27,467 bases of DNA, from positions 1 through 27,467 of the forward strand of contig QUDE01000028.1 in assembly GCA_003477405.1 (NCBI GenBank). The letters run 5' to 3'. Position 1 is the first letter of the stretch; the number at the start of each line of letters is the position of its first letter. This DNA comes from Ruminococcaceae bacterium AM07-15. GTDB lineage: Bacteria > Bacillota > Clostridia > Oscillospirales > Butyricicoccaceae. The notes below the pieces were generated by a model. The model was not told the origin of the DNA. It did not search any database and saw only the letters and a program-made list of their open reading frames with translations. The position numbers were made by a program, and so were the translations under genes. Of this stretch, positions 7,841-16,326 are shown one piece after another.

Positions 7841-8861
7841 GTTTCATATAACCTTCTTTGACCCAACCGACCCGGCGCAGCAGCCGGTCCACCAGCAAGG
7901 CCGTAAGAGCGGGAAGGACAAAATGGACCAGCGCAATGAGCAAAAAGGTTTTTGTGGAGTAACCCATCACGGCCAGCGCACCAAACTGCCCCACCAGGCC
8001 GCTGGTGCCCATTCCGGCGCCCGAAGCGTTGTTGGTCATGCCCAGCAAGGCGGCGCTGACGGCGCCGCACAGGCCGCTGGCCACCGTGGGAGCAATCCAG
8101 ATCTGCGGATGGCGCATGATGTTGGGCACCTGGAGCATGGAAGTGCCCAGCCCCTGGCTCAGAAGGCCGCCCACTCCGTTTTCCCGCAGGGAAATGACGG
8201 CAAAGCCGATCATCTGGGCGCAGCATCCCGCGGCGGCCGCACCGGCCGCCAGGCCGCTGAGATCCATCATGATACACAAAGCCGCCGAACTGATGGGCAA
8301 AGTGAGCACCATGCCCACCACGATCCCCACGATGATCCCCATGGGCAACGGCTGCAAAGTGGTGGCTTCATTCACCAGATTGCCCAGCCAATACATAAAG
8401 CTCTGCACATACGGACCCACAAAACCGCCGGCCAGGCCGCCGGTGACAATGGTGACAAAGGGAGTAATGATGATATCCACCGGTGTTTTCTTGGACAGAA
8501 GCTGTCCCAGTTCGGCGCCTACCACGGCGGCAATAAATGCGCCCACCGGTCCGCCATTGCCGCCCCCGGCCGCATAGCCGATGGCGCCGCAGGAAGCCGC
8601 CGAAAAGATCACCAGCGGATCGGCCTTCAGCCCATAGGCAATGGCCACACCGATGGCCGCACCGATCACCGGGGATTTGGCCCCCAGCACTTCGGTCACC
8701 GGCGCCAAAAAGGAAAGAGGGGAAAACTGAGCCAGCTGAGAAATGATCAGTCCGATGATCAGGGAGGAAAACAGTCCCAAAGCCATGGAGCCCATGGCAT
8801 CCACAAAATACCTTTTGAAAATACGCCCCAAAATCGAATCGTTCTTCTTCCCAGCCATCAT
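7830..8861 (-). CDS. PfoR-like PTS system IIC-type membrane protein
   Basis: This 343-residue polytopic membrane protein has many Gly/Ala-rich hydrophobic segments and the conserved TPFVTIVTGGLAGGFVGPY and GAGMGTSGLVGQ stretches of the PfoR/PTS_EIIC_2 group. PfoR was named as a perfringolysin regulator in Clostridium perfringens, but the family is built like a PTS sugar permease IIC subunit. No IIA or IIB domain or gene is present here, so the cargo and energy coupling are unknown. The start at 8861 is the first of two adjacent ATG codons after an AAAGGCGG site. The longer in-frame form to 8927 has no such site and a polar N-terminus. It is divergent from the large surface protein. Confidence 0.83.
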   Translation of the reverse strand: MMAGKKNDSILGRIFKRYFVDAMGSMALGLFSSLIIGLIISQLAQFSPLSFLAPVTEVLGAKSPVIGAAIGVAIAYGLKADPLVIFSAASCGAIGYAAGGGNGGPVGAFIAAVVGAELGQLLSKKTPVDIIITPFVTIVTGGLAGGFVGPYVQSFMYWLGNLVNEATTLQPLPMGIIVGIVVGMVLTLPISSAALCIMMDLSGLAAGAAAAGCCAQMIGFAVISLRENGVGGLLSQGLGTSMLQVPNIMRHPQIWIAPTVASGLCGAVSAALLGMTNNASGAGMGTSGLVGQFGALAVMGYSTKTFLLIALVHFVLPALTALLVDRLLRRVGWVKEGYMKLDI

Positions 8862-8922
8862 GCTGCCGCCTTTCTTTTCTCGTTCTTCTCGGCCCGATCC
8901 CTTTGCCGGGACAGGCCTTTTT

Positions 8923-8950
8923 ATCATACCATATCTTCCCGGGAATGCAA
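8923..8950 (-). promoter_or_regulatory. Extended -10 promoter for the PfoR-like gene
   Basis: TGGTATGAT (8931-8923, minus strand) is an extended -10. A poor -35 TTGCAT lies 16 bp upstream (8950-8945). The start codon is about 60 bases downstream. The same nine bases occur in the divergent promoter at 9012-9020. Confidence 0.5.
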
Positions 8951-9011
8951 GGCAAGGCGGCTTTTCTTCCCTGATTTGTGCAGGATATCCTCTTTTATTT
9001 TGGTGGTTTTA

Positions 9012-9020
9012 TGGTATGAT
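9012..9020 (+). promoter_or_regulatory. Extended -10 promoter for the NAGPA/SLH surface protein
   Basis: TGGTATGAT on the plus strand forms an extended -10 about 45 bases before the ATG at 9065. The region at the -35 distance is only T-rich, so recognition would depend on the extended element. Confidence 0.5.
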
Positions 9021-9064
9021 GGTATCAGACTGTCCCAGCAACCCTTATGATGAAAGGAGATCAC

Positions 9065-12046
9065 ATGAAATCCATTACCCGGCGAATTGTCGCCTCTTTT
9101 TGTGCTCTGGCCCTGTCGGCGGCCTTCCTGCCGCTTCCAGCCCGAGCTGAAACCCTATCCTATTCCGATTCCTATGACATTGCCAACGGCCTGCGCTATA
9201 CCGTGGCCTCTTCGGAAAACGGAAGCCTGCGCCAGCAGTCCTTCCGCCTGGAATACACCCCCGGCAGCGATGTGTTCCCCATCGTGGCTTACGGCAATAA
9301 ACTCTACGGCAAATCCTCCATCGAGGAAATCGTGGACTATGTGGAAAACCAGGGCCAGAGCGTCTATGGTGCGGCCAATGCGGACTTTTTCGTCCTGTCC
9401 ACCGGTCTTCCTTCGGGGCTTGTGGTCAACAACGGCCGTCTGGTCAGCTCCGACGGCATGTGGAACGCCGTGGGCGTCAAACCCGATGGACGCATGATCG
9501 TGGGCGCCCCTCAAATGGCCATGAGCCTCTATTCCTCCATCACCGGCGATTACCCGGTATACGCTTTGAACAAGCAGCGTTCGGACGCGGGGATCTATCT
9601 GCTCAACAGCGATTTTTCCTCTCAGACCCGCTCCACCGGTACCGGTGTCAATGTGGTACTTACCCCGGTGAATGACGAACCTTTGAAGATCGGCCAGGAG
9701 AAACAGTTTGTGGTCACTGCCGTCAACCGGGATGTGTCCGGCTCCACCCCCATCGGGGACAATGAATACATCCTCACCGCCAGCAATACTTACAGCAATC
9801 GCGGCTATACCATCTCCTCCCTTCAGGTGGGAGAAACCGTCACCTTCAAAGCCAATGTATACAACGAAGACTTCACCGATGTAGTCTATGCCTGCGGTGC
9901 CGGAGATATGGCAGTCAAGAATGGCGTCATGCAGTCGGGCCTTTCTTCTTCCAGCGATCCCCGCACCCTCCTGGGCGTTCGTCCGGATGGCAGCGCTGTG
10001 GCCCTGGTGGTGGACGGCCGCCAGGAGATCAGTCAGGGCATGAGCGTGAAAAACGCCGCTCAGCTTCTGGTGAACAAAGGCTGCACCAATGTGGTCAACC
10101 TGGACGGCGGCGGCTCCTCTGCCGAAGTGGTGCGCCAGCCCGGCTCCAAAGAGACCGAAGTGGTCAACAGCCCCTCGGACGGCTCTCTGCGCAAATGCGC
10201 CAACTACCTCCTCTTTGTCAACACCGCCACCCCCACCGGAGAAGAAACCGGCGCTTTCGTCTATCCTCACAGCGTAGCCACCCTGTCCGGCGCTCAGGTC
10301 TCCCTGGGGGCCAACACCTTTGACCAGCATTATTATCCTGTGTCCTCCTACTATTCCGGTTTCCGGGTGACCTCTCCCACGGAGCAGGTCCTGGAGGGCA
10401 ATGTGTTCACGGCCCCTCAGCAGGCAGGAGAATACCTGATCTCTCTGGATCATGAGACCGCCACTTCCATGCCGGCCTCCATCACGGTTTACCAGCAGCC
10501 CGACCGGGTGGTGGTAAAAAACAAAAGCGGCACTACCGTCACCTCCCTGTCCATGGATGTGGGAGAATCCATCGATCTGGATATCGATGCCTATGCCCAG
10601 TCCCGTATTCTTTATGAACAGGACAACCTGTTCACCTGGCAGGTGACGGGCAACGCCGGTACCATCACCCAGGACGGCGTATTCACCGCTTCCAAAACAA
10701 CCGGCGCTTCCGGAAACATCGTCATCTCCCACAATGGCTTCTCCATGTCCATCCCGGTGAAAGTGGGCAAAATGCCCTCCATCTTGGAAAACTACGAAAA
10801 AGATGTGACCTATTACGCCACGGCGGATACTCAGGACATCTCGGCTAAAGCCCAGGTGACCCATTCTCTGGATCAGGTGCGCTATGGCAGCGGCGCTTTG
10901 TCCATGACCTATAAAGGCGCCTCTTCCATGGACAAGGCCCACGCCGCTGTCTTTACCGCCGCTTCTTCTGTCAAGCTCTCCGGCGCCAAGAATCTCACCT
11001 TCTACGCCAAAGCATCGCCGGGCAAATCCATGTATATCAATTTCCTCACCAGCAGCGGCTCCACGGTGCAGCGGGCCTTCTATGCCGGCGAGGACTGGAC
11101 CCTGGTCACAGTGGAAGTCCCCTCGGGCGCCACTGCGGTCAAGGGCTTCAGCACATCGGTATCCCCCGGCCAGTCGGGCAACATCTACATCGACCAGCTT
11201 GTAGTGCATTATGCCGCCGCTCAGCCCGATGTAACTCCGCCGGAGATCACCATGCCGGAGAGCGTCACTTCTCAGGCCTTCTCCGCCACCGTCAAGGATG
11301 CCACCGGCTTTGCCATTTCCTCTGGCAACATCTCCCTGACCTATGACGGAAAAAGCTGCAATTTCACTTACAACAGCCAGACCGGTGCTCTCTCTGCTAC
11401 TTTGCCGGAAAACACCGGCGGCCTGCACCGTCTGACGCTGGAAGCCACCGATTCCTTTGGCAATATCGCCCGTAAAAGCATGACTCTGGGCACTTCCGGC
11501 GGCACCACTCCCTATGAGGATATGAACGGGCACTGGGCCCAAGATTATGCCGAATTCCTTCGGGTCCAGGGCATCTTCTCCACGGACAGCCAGTTTATGC
11601 CTCAAAACAACACCACAAACGAAATGGCCGCCACTTTGCTTTCCCGGTACCTGGGCATCGACACCGACGACTACGCCGATGTAAAACTGCCCTATACCGA
11701 TGCCTCTCAGATCTCCGATTGGGCGCTGCCCCATGTGAAGGCCCTCTATGCTCAGGGGATCATGATCGGCAGCACCGACGGCAAGGGCAATTCGGTGTTC
11801 CTGCCCTCTACTCCGGTGAGCCGGGCCCAGGTGATGACCCTTCTGGGCCGCACCCTGGAGCGTGGCTATGCCTATTCCAATGTGAAGTTTGACGATGCCG
11901 GAGATATCCCTGCCTGGGCTTCGGATCATGTGAAGATTCTCTCCTCCCTGGGTATCGTCCAGGGCTATGGCGGAACAAACTCCCTCAAGCCCCTTAATTC
12001 CATCACCCGGGCGGAATTTGCTTCCCTGCTCTTTAAACTTTATTAA
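9065..12046 (+). CDS. Secreted phosphodiester glycosidase (NAGPA) domain protein with C-terminal SLH repeats
   Basis: This 993-residue surface protein starts at the ATG at 9065, preceded by AAGGAG, and has a Sec signal peptide ending at ARA (residue 28). A phosphodiester glycosidase (NAGPA-type) domain spans about residues 60-390. It includes GAANADFF, the NGRLVSS segment and the hallmark VNLDGGGSSAEVV at about 344-356. Ig-like and beta-rich modules follow (about 400-810). Three SLH repeats (about 817-870, 877-935 and 941-993) anchor it to secondary cell-wall polymer. The enzyme domain cleaves N-acetylglucosamine phosphodiesters in its characterised relatives. Wall teichoic acid or polysaccharide processing is a plausible role here but is inference. 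The gene is monocistronic with its own terminator. Confidence 0.9.
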   Translation: MKSITRRIVASFCALALSAAFLPLPARAETLSYSDSYDIANGLRYTVASSENGSLRQQSFRLEYTPGSDVFPIVAYGNKLYGKSSIEEIVDYVENQGQSVYGAANADFFVLSTGLPSGLVVNNGRLVSSDGMWNAVGVKPDGRMIVGAPQMAMSLYSSITGDYPVYALNKQRSDAGIYLLNSDFSSQTRSTGTGVNVVLTPVNDEPLKIGQEKQFVVTAVNRDVSGSTPIGDNEYILTASNTYSNRGYTISSLQVGETVTFKANVYNEDFTDVVYACGAGDMAVKNGVMQSGLSSSSDPRTLLGVRPDGSAVALVVDGRQEISQGMSVKNAAQLLVNKGCTNVVNLDGGGSSAEVVRQPGSKETEVVNSPSDGSLRKCANYLLFVNTATPTGEETGAFVYPHSVATLSGAQVSLGANTFDQHYYPVSSYYSGFRVTSPTEQVLEGNVFTAPQQAGEYLISLDHETATSMPASITVYQQPDRVVVKNKSGTTVTSLSMDVGESIDLDIDAYAQSRILYEQDNLFTWQVTGNAGTITQDGVFTASKTTGASGNIVISHNGFSMSIPVKVGKMPSILENYEKDVTYYATADTQDISAKAQVTHSLDQVRYGSGALSMTYKGASSMDKAHAAVFTAASSVKLSGAKNLTFYAKASPGKSMYINFLTSSGSTVQRAFYAGEDWTLVTVEVPSGATAVKGFSTSVSPGQSGNIYIDQLVVHYAAAQPDVTPPEITMPESVTSQAFSATVKDATGFAISSGNISLTYDGKSCNFTYNSQTGALSATLPENTGGLHRLTLEATDSFGNIARKSMTLGTSGGTTPYEDMNGHWAQDYAEFLRVQGIFSTDSQFMPQNNTTNEMAATLLSRYLGIDTDDYADVKLPYTDASQISDWALPHVKALYAQGIMIGSTDGKGNSVFLPSTPVSRAQVMTLLGRTLERGYAYSNVKFDDAGDIPAWASDHVKILSSLGIVQGYGGTNSLKPLNSITRAEFASLLFKLY

Positions 12047-12061
12047 GCGATCTCCCCTTTT

Positions 12062-12098
12062 ATCCCCCTGGCGGAACCCATCCGCCAGGGGGATTTTC
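12062..12098 (+). terminator. Terminator of the NAGPA/SLH surface protein
   Basis: A perfect 14-bp stem (12062-12075 with 12081-12094) has a 5-base loop and a short T-rich tail. It begins sixteen bases after the stop codon. Confidence 0.85.
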
Positions 12099-12155
12099 TG
12101 TATACTATATCGGTTTCCCTCCCCCTTTTCTCCGGGGGATTGTGCGATATTCCGC

Positions 12156-12184
12156 TTGACGGAAATGGGCACAGCCATTAGAAT
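12156..12184 (+). promoter_or_regulatory. Promoter of the feoAB operon
   Basis: TTGACG (12156-12161) and TAGAAT (12179-12184) are 17 bp apart and each matches the sigma-A consensus at five of six positions. The start of feoA lies about 70 bases downstream. I could not identify a convincing Fur or DtxR box by eye. Confidence 0.7.
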
Positions 12185-12256
12185 GTTTACATAGGCTAAC
12201 TCCATGGGAATCTGTGTTTTCCCATTTGATTTTTACCAAAAAGAGGGGGAATCTTC

Positions 12257-12634
12257 ATGACATTGGATCAACTGCCCATCGGCGATACCGCCGCCATCAC
12301 CTTTGTAGGCGGCGAAGGAGCTCTGCGCCGCCGGCTGCTGGATATGGGCCTGACGCCCAAAACGCTGGTCTCCATCCGCAAAACCGCCCCGATGGGAGAT
12401 CCCATCGAGCTTCATGTCCGCAGTTACGAGCTGACCATCCGTTTGGATGATGCCCGCACTATTACCGTTTGTCCCTTGCCCCAGCAATTCAGGGAAAAGG
12501 GCTGTGACAGCTGTTCCCGCCGTGAAAAATGCGACTCGGTGCCCTTCTTCACCCCCTCGCGGCACCATGGCCACCACGGACACCACGGCCATCACAATGA
12601 AAATCCGGCGGCAAAGGAGGAAGCATCGGTATGA
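12257..12634 (+). CDS. feoA: FeoA ferrous iron transport protein with Cys/His-rich C-terminal extension
   Basis: This 125-residue protein contains a complete FeoA SH3-like domain (residues 1-75), recognisable by the RRRLLDMGLTPKTLV segment and the LDDARTITV strand. FeoA is the small cytosolic partner of the FeoB iron channel. The unusual part is the tail. Cys72 ends the domain, Cys83, Cys86 and Cys92 form a CxxC-x5-C cluster, and residues 103-113 are an HHGHHGHHGHH run, a likely metal-binding or metal-buffering stretch. Typical FeoA proteins stop near 75-80 residues. The GAGGGGG ribosome binding site supports the ATG. The stop overlaps the feoB start by four bases (ATGA), implying coupled translation. 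Confidence 0.92.
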   Translation: MTLDQLPIGDTAAITFVGGEGALRRRLLDMGLTPKTLVSIRKTAPMGDPIELHVRSYELTIRLDDARTITVCPLPQQFREKGCDSCSRREKCDSVPFFTPSRHHGHHGHHGHHNENPAAKEEASV

Positions 12635-14634
12635 AACTGGCACTGGCCGGCAACCAGAACTGCGGCAAAACCACCCTTTTCAACCAGCTCACCGGCAGCA
12701 ATCAGCATGTGGGCAACTTTCCCGGCGTGACGGTGGACCGGAAAGACGGCATCATCCGCGGCCATGAAGATGTGACGGTGGTGGATCTGCCGGGAATCTA
12801 TTCCCTTTCCCCCTATACCGCCGAAGAGATCGTCACCCGGGATTATCTGCTGAAGGAAAAACCGGACGGCATCATCAACATCGTGGACGCCACCAACATC
12901 GAACGCAACCTGTATCTCACCATGCAGCTGATGGAATTGGGCATCCCCATGGTGCTGGCCCTGAACATGATGGACGAGGTGCGGCAAAACGGCGGCTCGG
13001 TGAATGTATCCAAACTGTCCCAGGAATTGGGGATTCCCGTGGTGCCCATCACCGCCAGTAAAAATGAAGGCGTCAGCGAACTGATCGATGTGGTGCTGCG
13101 CACCGCCCAACAACGCCAAAAACCCAAACGGCTGGACTTCTGCCAGGGCGCTGTGCACCGGGCCATCCACTCGGTGAGCCACATGATCGAGGACCATGCC
13201 GCCGCCATCGGTGTGCCCTCCCGCTTCGCCGCCACCAAACTGCTGGAAGGCGACGAACCCATGATGGCCCAGTTGTCCCTCTCCCCCAACGAGCGGGAGC
13301 TGATCCAGCACTCGGTGGAAGAAATGGAAGAGGAATGCGGCATGGACCGCAACGCCGCTTTGGCCGATATGCGCTACACCTTCCTGGATGAACTGTGCGC
13401 CGGTACAGTGGTGCGGCCCCATGAATCCAAAGAACACCAGCGCTCGGTGCGCATCGACCGCCTTCTCACCCATAAGTTCCTGGCCATCCCCATTTTCCTG
13501 GGGATCATGCTGCTGATTTTCTGGCTGACCTTCGGCCTGGTGGGCTCCTTCCTCAGCGATCTTCTGTCCCTGGGCATTGACTGGGTCACAGACCTGGCCG
13601 ACCGAGGGCTCACCGCTTACGGCATCAATCCGGTGGTCCACTCCCTCATCATCGACGGCGTGTTTGCCGGCATTGGCAGCGTGCTGTCCTTCCTGCCCAT
13701 CATCGTCACCCTGTTTTTCTTCCTTTCTCTGCTGGAAGACAGCGGTTATATGGCCCGTGTGGCGTTTGTGATGGATAAACTGCTGCGGAAGATCGGCCTG
13801 TCCGGCCGCTCCTTTGTGCCCATGCTCATCGGTTTCGGCTGCACAGTGCCCGCCGTCATGGCCACCCGCACTCTGAGCAGCGACCGGGACCGGAAAATGA
13901 CCATTCTGCTCACCCCCTTCATTTCCTGCAGCGCCAAATTGCCCATTTACGGCGTATTCACCGCCGCCTTTTTCCCGGAATACGGAGCGCTGGTGATGAT
14001 CGGCCTGTATGTGCTGGGGATTCTGCTGGGCATCTTTTCCGGCCTGATTCTGGGCCGTACCGCCTTCAAAGGCAATCCAGTGCCCTTTGTGATGGAACTG
14101 CCCGCCTACCGTCTCCCGGCCCCCAAAAGCGTGGTGCGGCTGGTTTGGGATAAGGCCAAGGACTTTATCACCCGGGCCTTTACAGTGATCTTCCTGGCCA
14201 CCATCATCATTTGGGTTCTTCAGACCTTCGACAGCCGGGTCAATGTGGTGTCCGACAGCAGCCAGAGCCTTCTGGCCCAGATCGGCCGGCTTATTGCTCC
14301 GCTCTTTGCTCCTCTGGGCTTCGGCAGCTGGCAGATGTCCACCGCCCTTCTCACCGGCTTCACCGCAAAAGAAGCGGTGGTCAGCACTCTGGCCGTGCTC
14401 ACCGGCTCTTCCATGGCTACTCTGCCCCAGACCCTTTCTGGTGCGTTGCCCCTTCCTGCGGCTCTGGCCTTCCTGGTGTTCACCCTGCTCTATACTCCCT
14501 GCGTGGCGGCCATCGCCGCCGTCAAGCGGGAAATGGGCGGCGCTAAAAGTGCCTTGTTCGTGGTGTTTTACCAAACCGCTGTGGCTTGGGTTGCGGCCTT
14601 CCTTGTCTACCGGCTGGCTCTGCTGATCTGGTGA
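12631..14634 (+). CDS. feoB: FeoB ferrous iron transporter
   Basis: This 667-residue FeoB has an N-terminal G domain with G1 GNQNCGKT (7-14), G2 Thr in GVTV (32-35), G3 DLPG (52-55), G4 NMMD (112-115) and G5 TASK (141-144). A helical regulatory domain follows, then the membrane part from about residue 285 with two Gate/nucleoside-recognition regions and the FeoB_C segment. Motifs such as IGFGCTVPAVMATRTL and LTGFTAKEAVVSTLAVL are characteristic. It imports Fe(II) under anaerobic or low-redox conditions, gated by GTP hydrolysis. It is translationally coupled to feoA and followed four bases later by the Cys-rich membrane peptide gene, so all three form one operon. Confidence 0.97.
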   Translation: MKLALAGNQNCGKTTLFNQLTGSNQHVGNFPGVTVDRKDGIIRGHEDVTVVDLPGIYSLSPYTAEEIVTRDYLLKEKPDGIINIVDATNIERNLYLTMQLMELGIPMVLALNMMDEVRQNGGSVNVSKLSQELGIPVVPITASKNEGVSELIDVVLRTAQQRQKPKRLDFCQGAVHRAIHSVSHMIEDHAAAIGVPSRFAATKLLEGDEPMMAQLSLSPNERELIQHSVEEMEEECGMDRNAALADMRYTFLDELCAGTVVRPHESKEHQRSVRIDRLLTHKFLAIPIFLGIMLLIFWLTFGLVGSFLSDLLSLGIDWVTDLADRGLTAYGINPVVHSLIIDGVFAGIGSVLSFLPIIVTLFFFLSLLEDSGYMARVAFVMDKLLRKIGLSGRSFVPMLIGFGCTVPAVMATRTLSSDRDRKMTILLTPFISCSAKLPIYGVFTAAFFPEYGALVMIGLYVLGILLGIFSGLILGRTAFKGNPVPFVMELPAYRLPAPKSVVRLVWDKAKDFITRAFTVIFLATIIIWVLQTFDSRVNVVSDSSQSLLAQIGRLIAPLFAPLGFGSWQMSTALLTGFTAKEAVVSTLAVLTGSSMATLPQTLSGALPLPAALAFLVFTLLYTPCVAAIAAVKREMGGAKSALFVVFYQTAVAWVAAFLVYRLALLIW

Positions 14635-14638
14635 ACCT

Positions 14639-14791
14639 ATGGGATTCGGCGATATTCTTCTCCTGCTTCTTTTGGTATTCTGTGCGGCTCTGGCTTTCCG
14701 GGCCATCCGCCGGGGCAGCACTTCCTGCTCTTCCGGCTGCTCTGCTTGTCCCATGGCCGGAAAGTGCCATAAGAAAAGAAAAAACAAATAG
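14639..14791 (+). CDS. FeoB-associated Cys-rich membrane protein (50 residues)
   Basis: This tiny gene lies just behind feoB. The ATG at 14639 opens a 50-codon frame ending at TAG 14791. The protein has one N-terminal transmembrane helix (about residues 4-23) and a cytosolic Cys-rich tail with Cys30, Cys34, Cys37 and Cys43 in the SCSSGCSACPMAGKCHKK stretch, ending in a Lys-rich tip. This is the layout of the FeoB-associated Cys-rich membrane protein family, thought to replace FeoC, possibly as a metal or redox contact for FeoB. No good ribosome binding site is visible apart from feoB sequence, so coupled re-initiation is likely. The stop codon is inside the stem of the terminator. Confidence 0.88.
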   Translation: MGFGDILLLLLLVFCAALAFRAIRRGSTSCSSGCSACPMAGKCHKKRKNK

Positions 14792-14835
14792 CAGAAAGGC
14801 CCTGGCAATATGCCAGGGCCTTTCTGCTATCAAAA
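14788..14835. terminator. Bidirectional terminator between the feo operon and the NhaC-type gene
   Basis: A perfect 20-bp stem (14788-14807 with 14811-14830) has a 3-base loop and serves the two convergent genes. It overlaps the stop codon of the Cys-rich peptide. The T-tracts around it are modest, but the stem is very stable. Confidence 0.88.
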
Positions 14836-14836
14836 T

Positions 14837-16189
14837 TCAATTCTTTTTTCGTCCAAAGCACAGGCGTCTTGTGACAAAGCCATAACACAAGGGCGTCAAC
14901 CACAAAAGCAGGCAATAGGGAACGGCGCCCGAGCCTACGCCCAGCATTTGCAAAGGCACAGCACAAGCGATGGACCAAGGAAGCAGTCCGGCAATGGTGA
15001 CCACTGAGTTGGCCATGTCCATGGCCAGCAAACTGCGGGATGCGCCGGAATCATCATAGACCCGGGCCAGCAGCTGAGTATTAAGCATTACAGCGATGGC
15101 CTGATTGCAGAACGCCCCACTGGTACAAATGCTGGTGACCACCATTGTAGGAAACAAACCGATTTTTTCCGCCCATTGGGCAATTTTGTCCTGCACACCA
15201 TCCAGCATACGGGTTCCTTGAAAAATACCGGAAAAAGTGCCGGAAAGCAGCACGATCAGCGCCACGCTGACCATAGACACCACGCCCCCGCCGGAAAGCA
15301 CCGAGGCCAATGCAGGATTTTCCGGCGCATACCCCCAGAAAGCCGCCAGAAGGGTTTCTTTCACCGAAATACCCTGACCAAGCACCGATACCCCAAAGGC
15401 CGAAAGAATGCTAGCGCACAAGGCCCATCCCACCGGCACATTACATAGAGGCAGCACCAGCATCAGCACGGCGGGCACAAGGGCCCAAAGGGAAAGATCA
15501 AAGCTGCTCTGCAATGCCGACACAATGGACGGGTCCACCTGGGAAATGGGATGAAAATAAGAAAAGACCCCAAAGCCCACCAAAGTGAGCACTGTGGTCA
15601 ATGCACCGGTTTTCCACATCATACGCACATTGTCATACAGCTTGGTTTCCGTGACGGCGGCCACCAGATTGGCGCAGGAGGAAGACGGGGCACACCGGTC
15701 GCCAAAATAGGCTCCCGAGATCACCGCTCCGGCGGTGACCAGCTCATTGACCCCGCCGGAACGGGCCAGAGTCATAAAAATCACCCCGGCCGTTCCCGCC
15801 ACTCCGAAACTGGTGCCCAGCGCATAGGAGAGCACAGCCGAAAGCACAAAGGCAATCAGCACAAAAAAATGAGGCGTAATCAGCTGTACGCCATAATAGA
15901 CAAAAAAGGCGATGGTGCCGCTGGTGCGCCACAAAGCAGTGACCAGGCCGATGAGTAACAGCACCCGCAGCACGATAAAAGACCTGCGGGTACTGGAAAG
16001 AATCATCCGCAGCACATCTTCCAAAGGGAATCCCCGTTTGAGGGCCACGGCAGAAAAACACACCATTCCTATGGCCAACGCGATAAGCATGGAGGCGCCA
16101 GTGGTGAGACACACCACCATGGACAACAAAAATACCACAAATGCAATGAGCAGATCCACAAAAAAACCTTCTTTTCTTTCTTGATCCAT
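14837..16189 (-). CDS. NhaC-type Na+/H+ antiporter family membrane protein
   Basis: This 450-residue polytopic protein matches the NhaC family. It has about eleven hydrophobic segments, the conserved GTSFGVAGTAGVIFM motif and the GAYFGDRCAPSSSCANL signature in the first half. A TSGAFCNQAIAVMLN segment and the late LLPWSIACAVPLQMLGV stretch also fit the family. Members exchange sodium for protons, and some exchange malate/lactate, so the substrate pair is not certain. No Shine-Dalgarno site is visible before the ATG at 16189. The predicted promoter gives a short leader of about 28 bases with a small hairpin, so initiation may be unusual. The gene converges on the feo operon. Confidence 0.87.
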   Translation of the reverse strand: MDQERKEGFFVDLLIAFVVFLLSMVVCLTTGASMLIALAIGMVCFSAVALKRGFPLEDVLRMILSSTRRSFIVLRVLLLIGLVTALWRTSGTIAFFVYYGVQLITPHFFVLIAFVLSAVLSYALGTSFGVAGTAGVIFMTLARSGGVNELVTAGAVISGAYFGDRCAPSSSCANLVAAVTETKLYDNVRMMWKTGALTTVLTLVGFGVFSYFHPISQVDPSIVSALQSSFDLSLWALVPAVLMLVLPLCNVPVGWALCASILSAFGVSVLGQGISVKETLLAAFWGYAPENPALASVLSGGGVVSMVSVALIVLLSGTFSGIFQGTRMLDGVQDKIAQWAEKIGLFPTMVVTSICTSGAFCNQAIAVMLNTQLLARVYDDSGASRSLLAMDMANSVVTIAGLLPWSIACAVPLQMLGVGSGAVPYCLLLWLTPLCYGFVTRRLCFGRKKN

Positions 16190-16223
16190 AGAAGTATAAA
16201 AGGGCAGCCGCCCTATCTATTTT

Positions 16224-16251
16224 ATTGTACCACAACCTTTTTCTCTTGCAA
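16224..16251 (-). promoter_or_regulatory. Promoter of the NhaC-type antiporter gene
   Basis: On the minus strand TTGCAA (16251-16246) and TACAAT (16229-16224) are 16 bp apart, with TGG directly before the -10. The start codon follows about 35 bases later. Confidence 0.6.
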
Positions 16252-16260
16252 ACCGCCTGC

Positions 16261-16304
16261 AAAAAGAAAGGCCATGGAAAGCACTTACCCCGCTCTCCAT
16301 GGTC
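16261..16304 (-). terminator. Terminator of the GRAM/PH-like gene
   Basis: A 13-bp stem with two mismatches (16270-16282 with 16292-16304) and a 9-base loop is followed on the minus strand by a T-rich tract (CTTTCTTTTTG, 16269 downward). It lies 23 bases past the stop. Confidence 0.7.
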
Positions 16305-16326
16305 TGAGCCTTGTGTTTTGTTTTTG

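Noticed and set aside
4888..9050. Two long plus-strand frames (4888-7011 and 6903-9050) opposite larA, degV and pfoR
   Set aside because: They run across gene boundaries of four well-supported minus-strand genes and have no domains.
9155..12205. Very long open frame opposite the NAGPA/SLH protein (minus strand)
   Set aside because: It is the complement of a clear secreted protein, has no ribosome binding site and no recognisable domain. Its openness follows from the GC-rich codon bias of the real gene.
12592..14808. Long minus-strand frame opposite feoB
   Set aside because: His/Gln-rich nonsense sequence antisense to an intact FeoB with all GTPase motifs.
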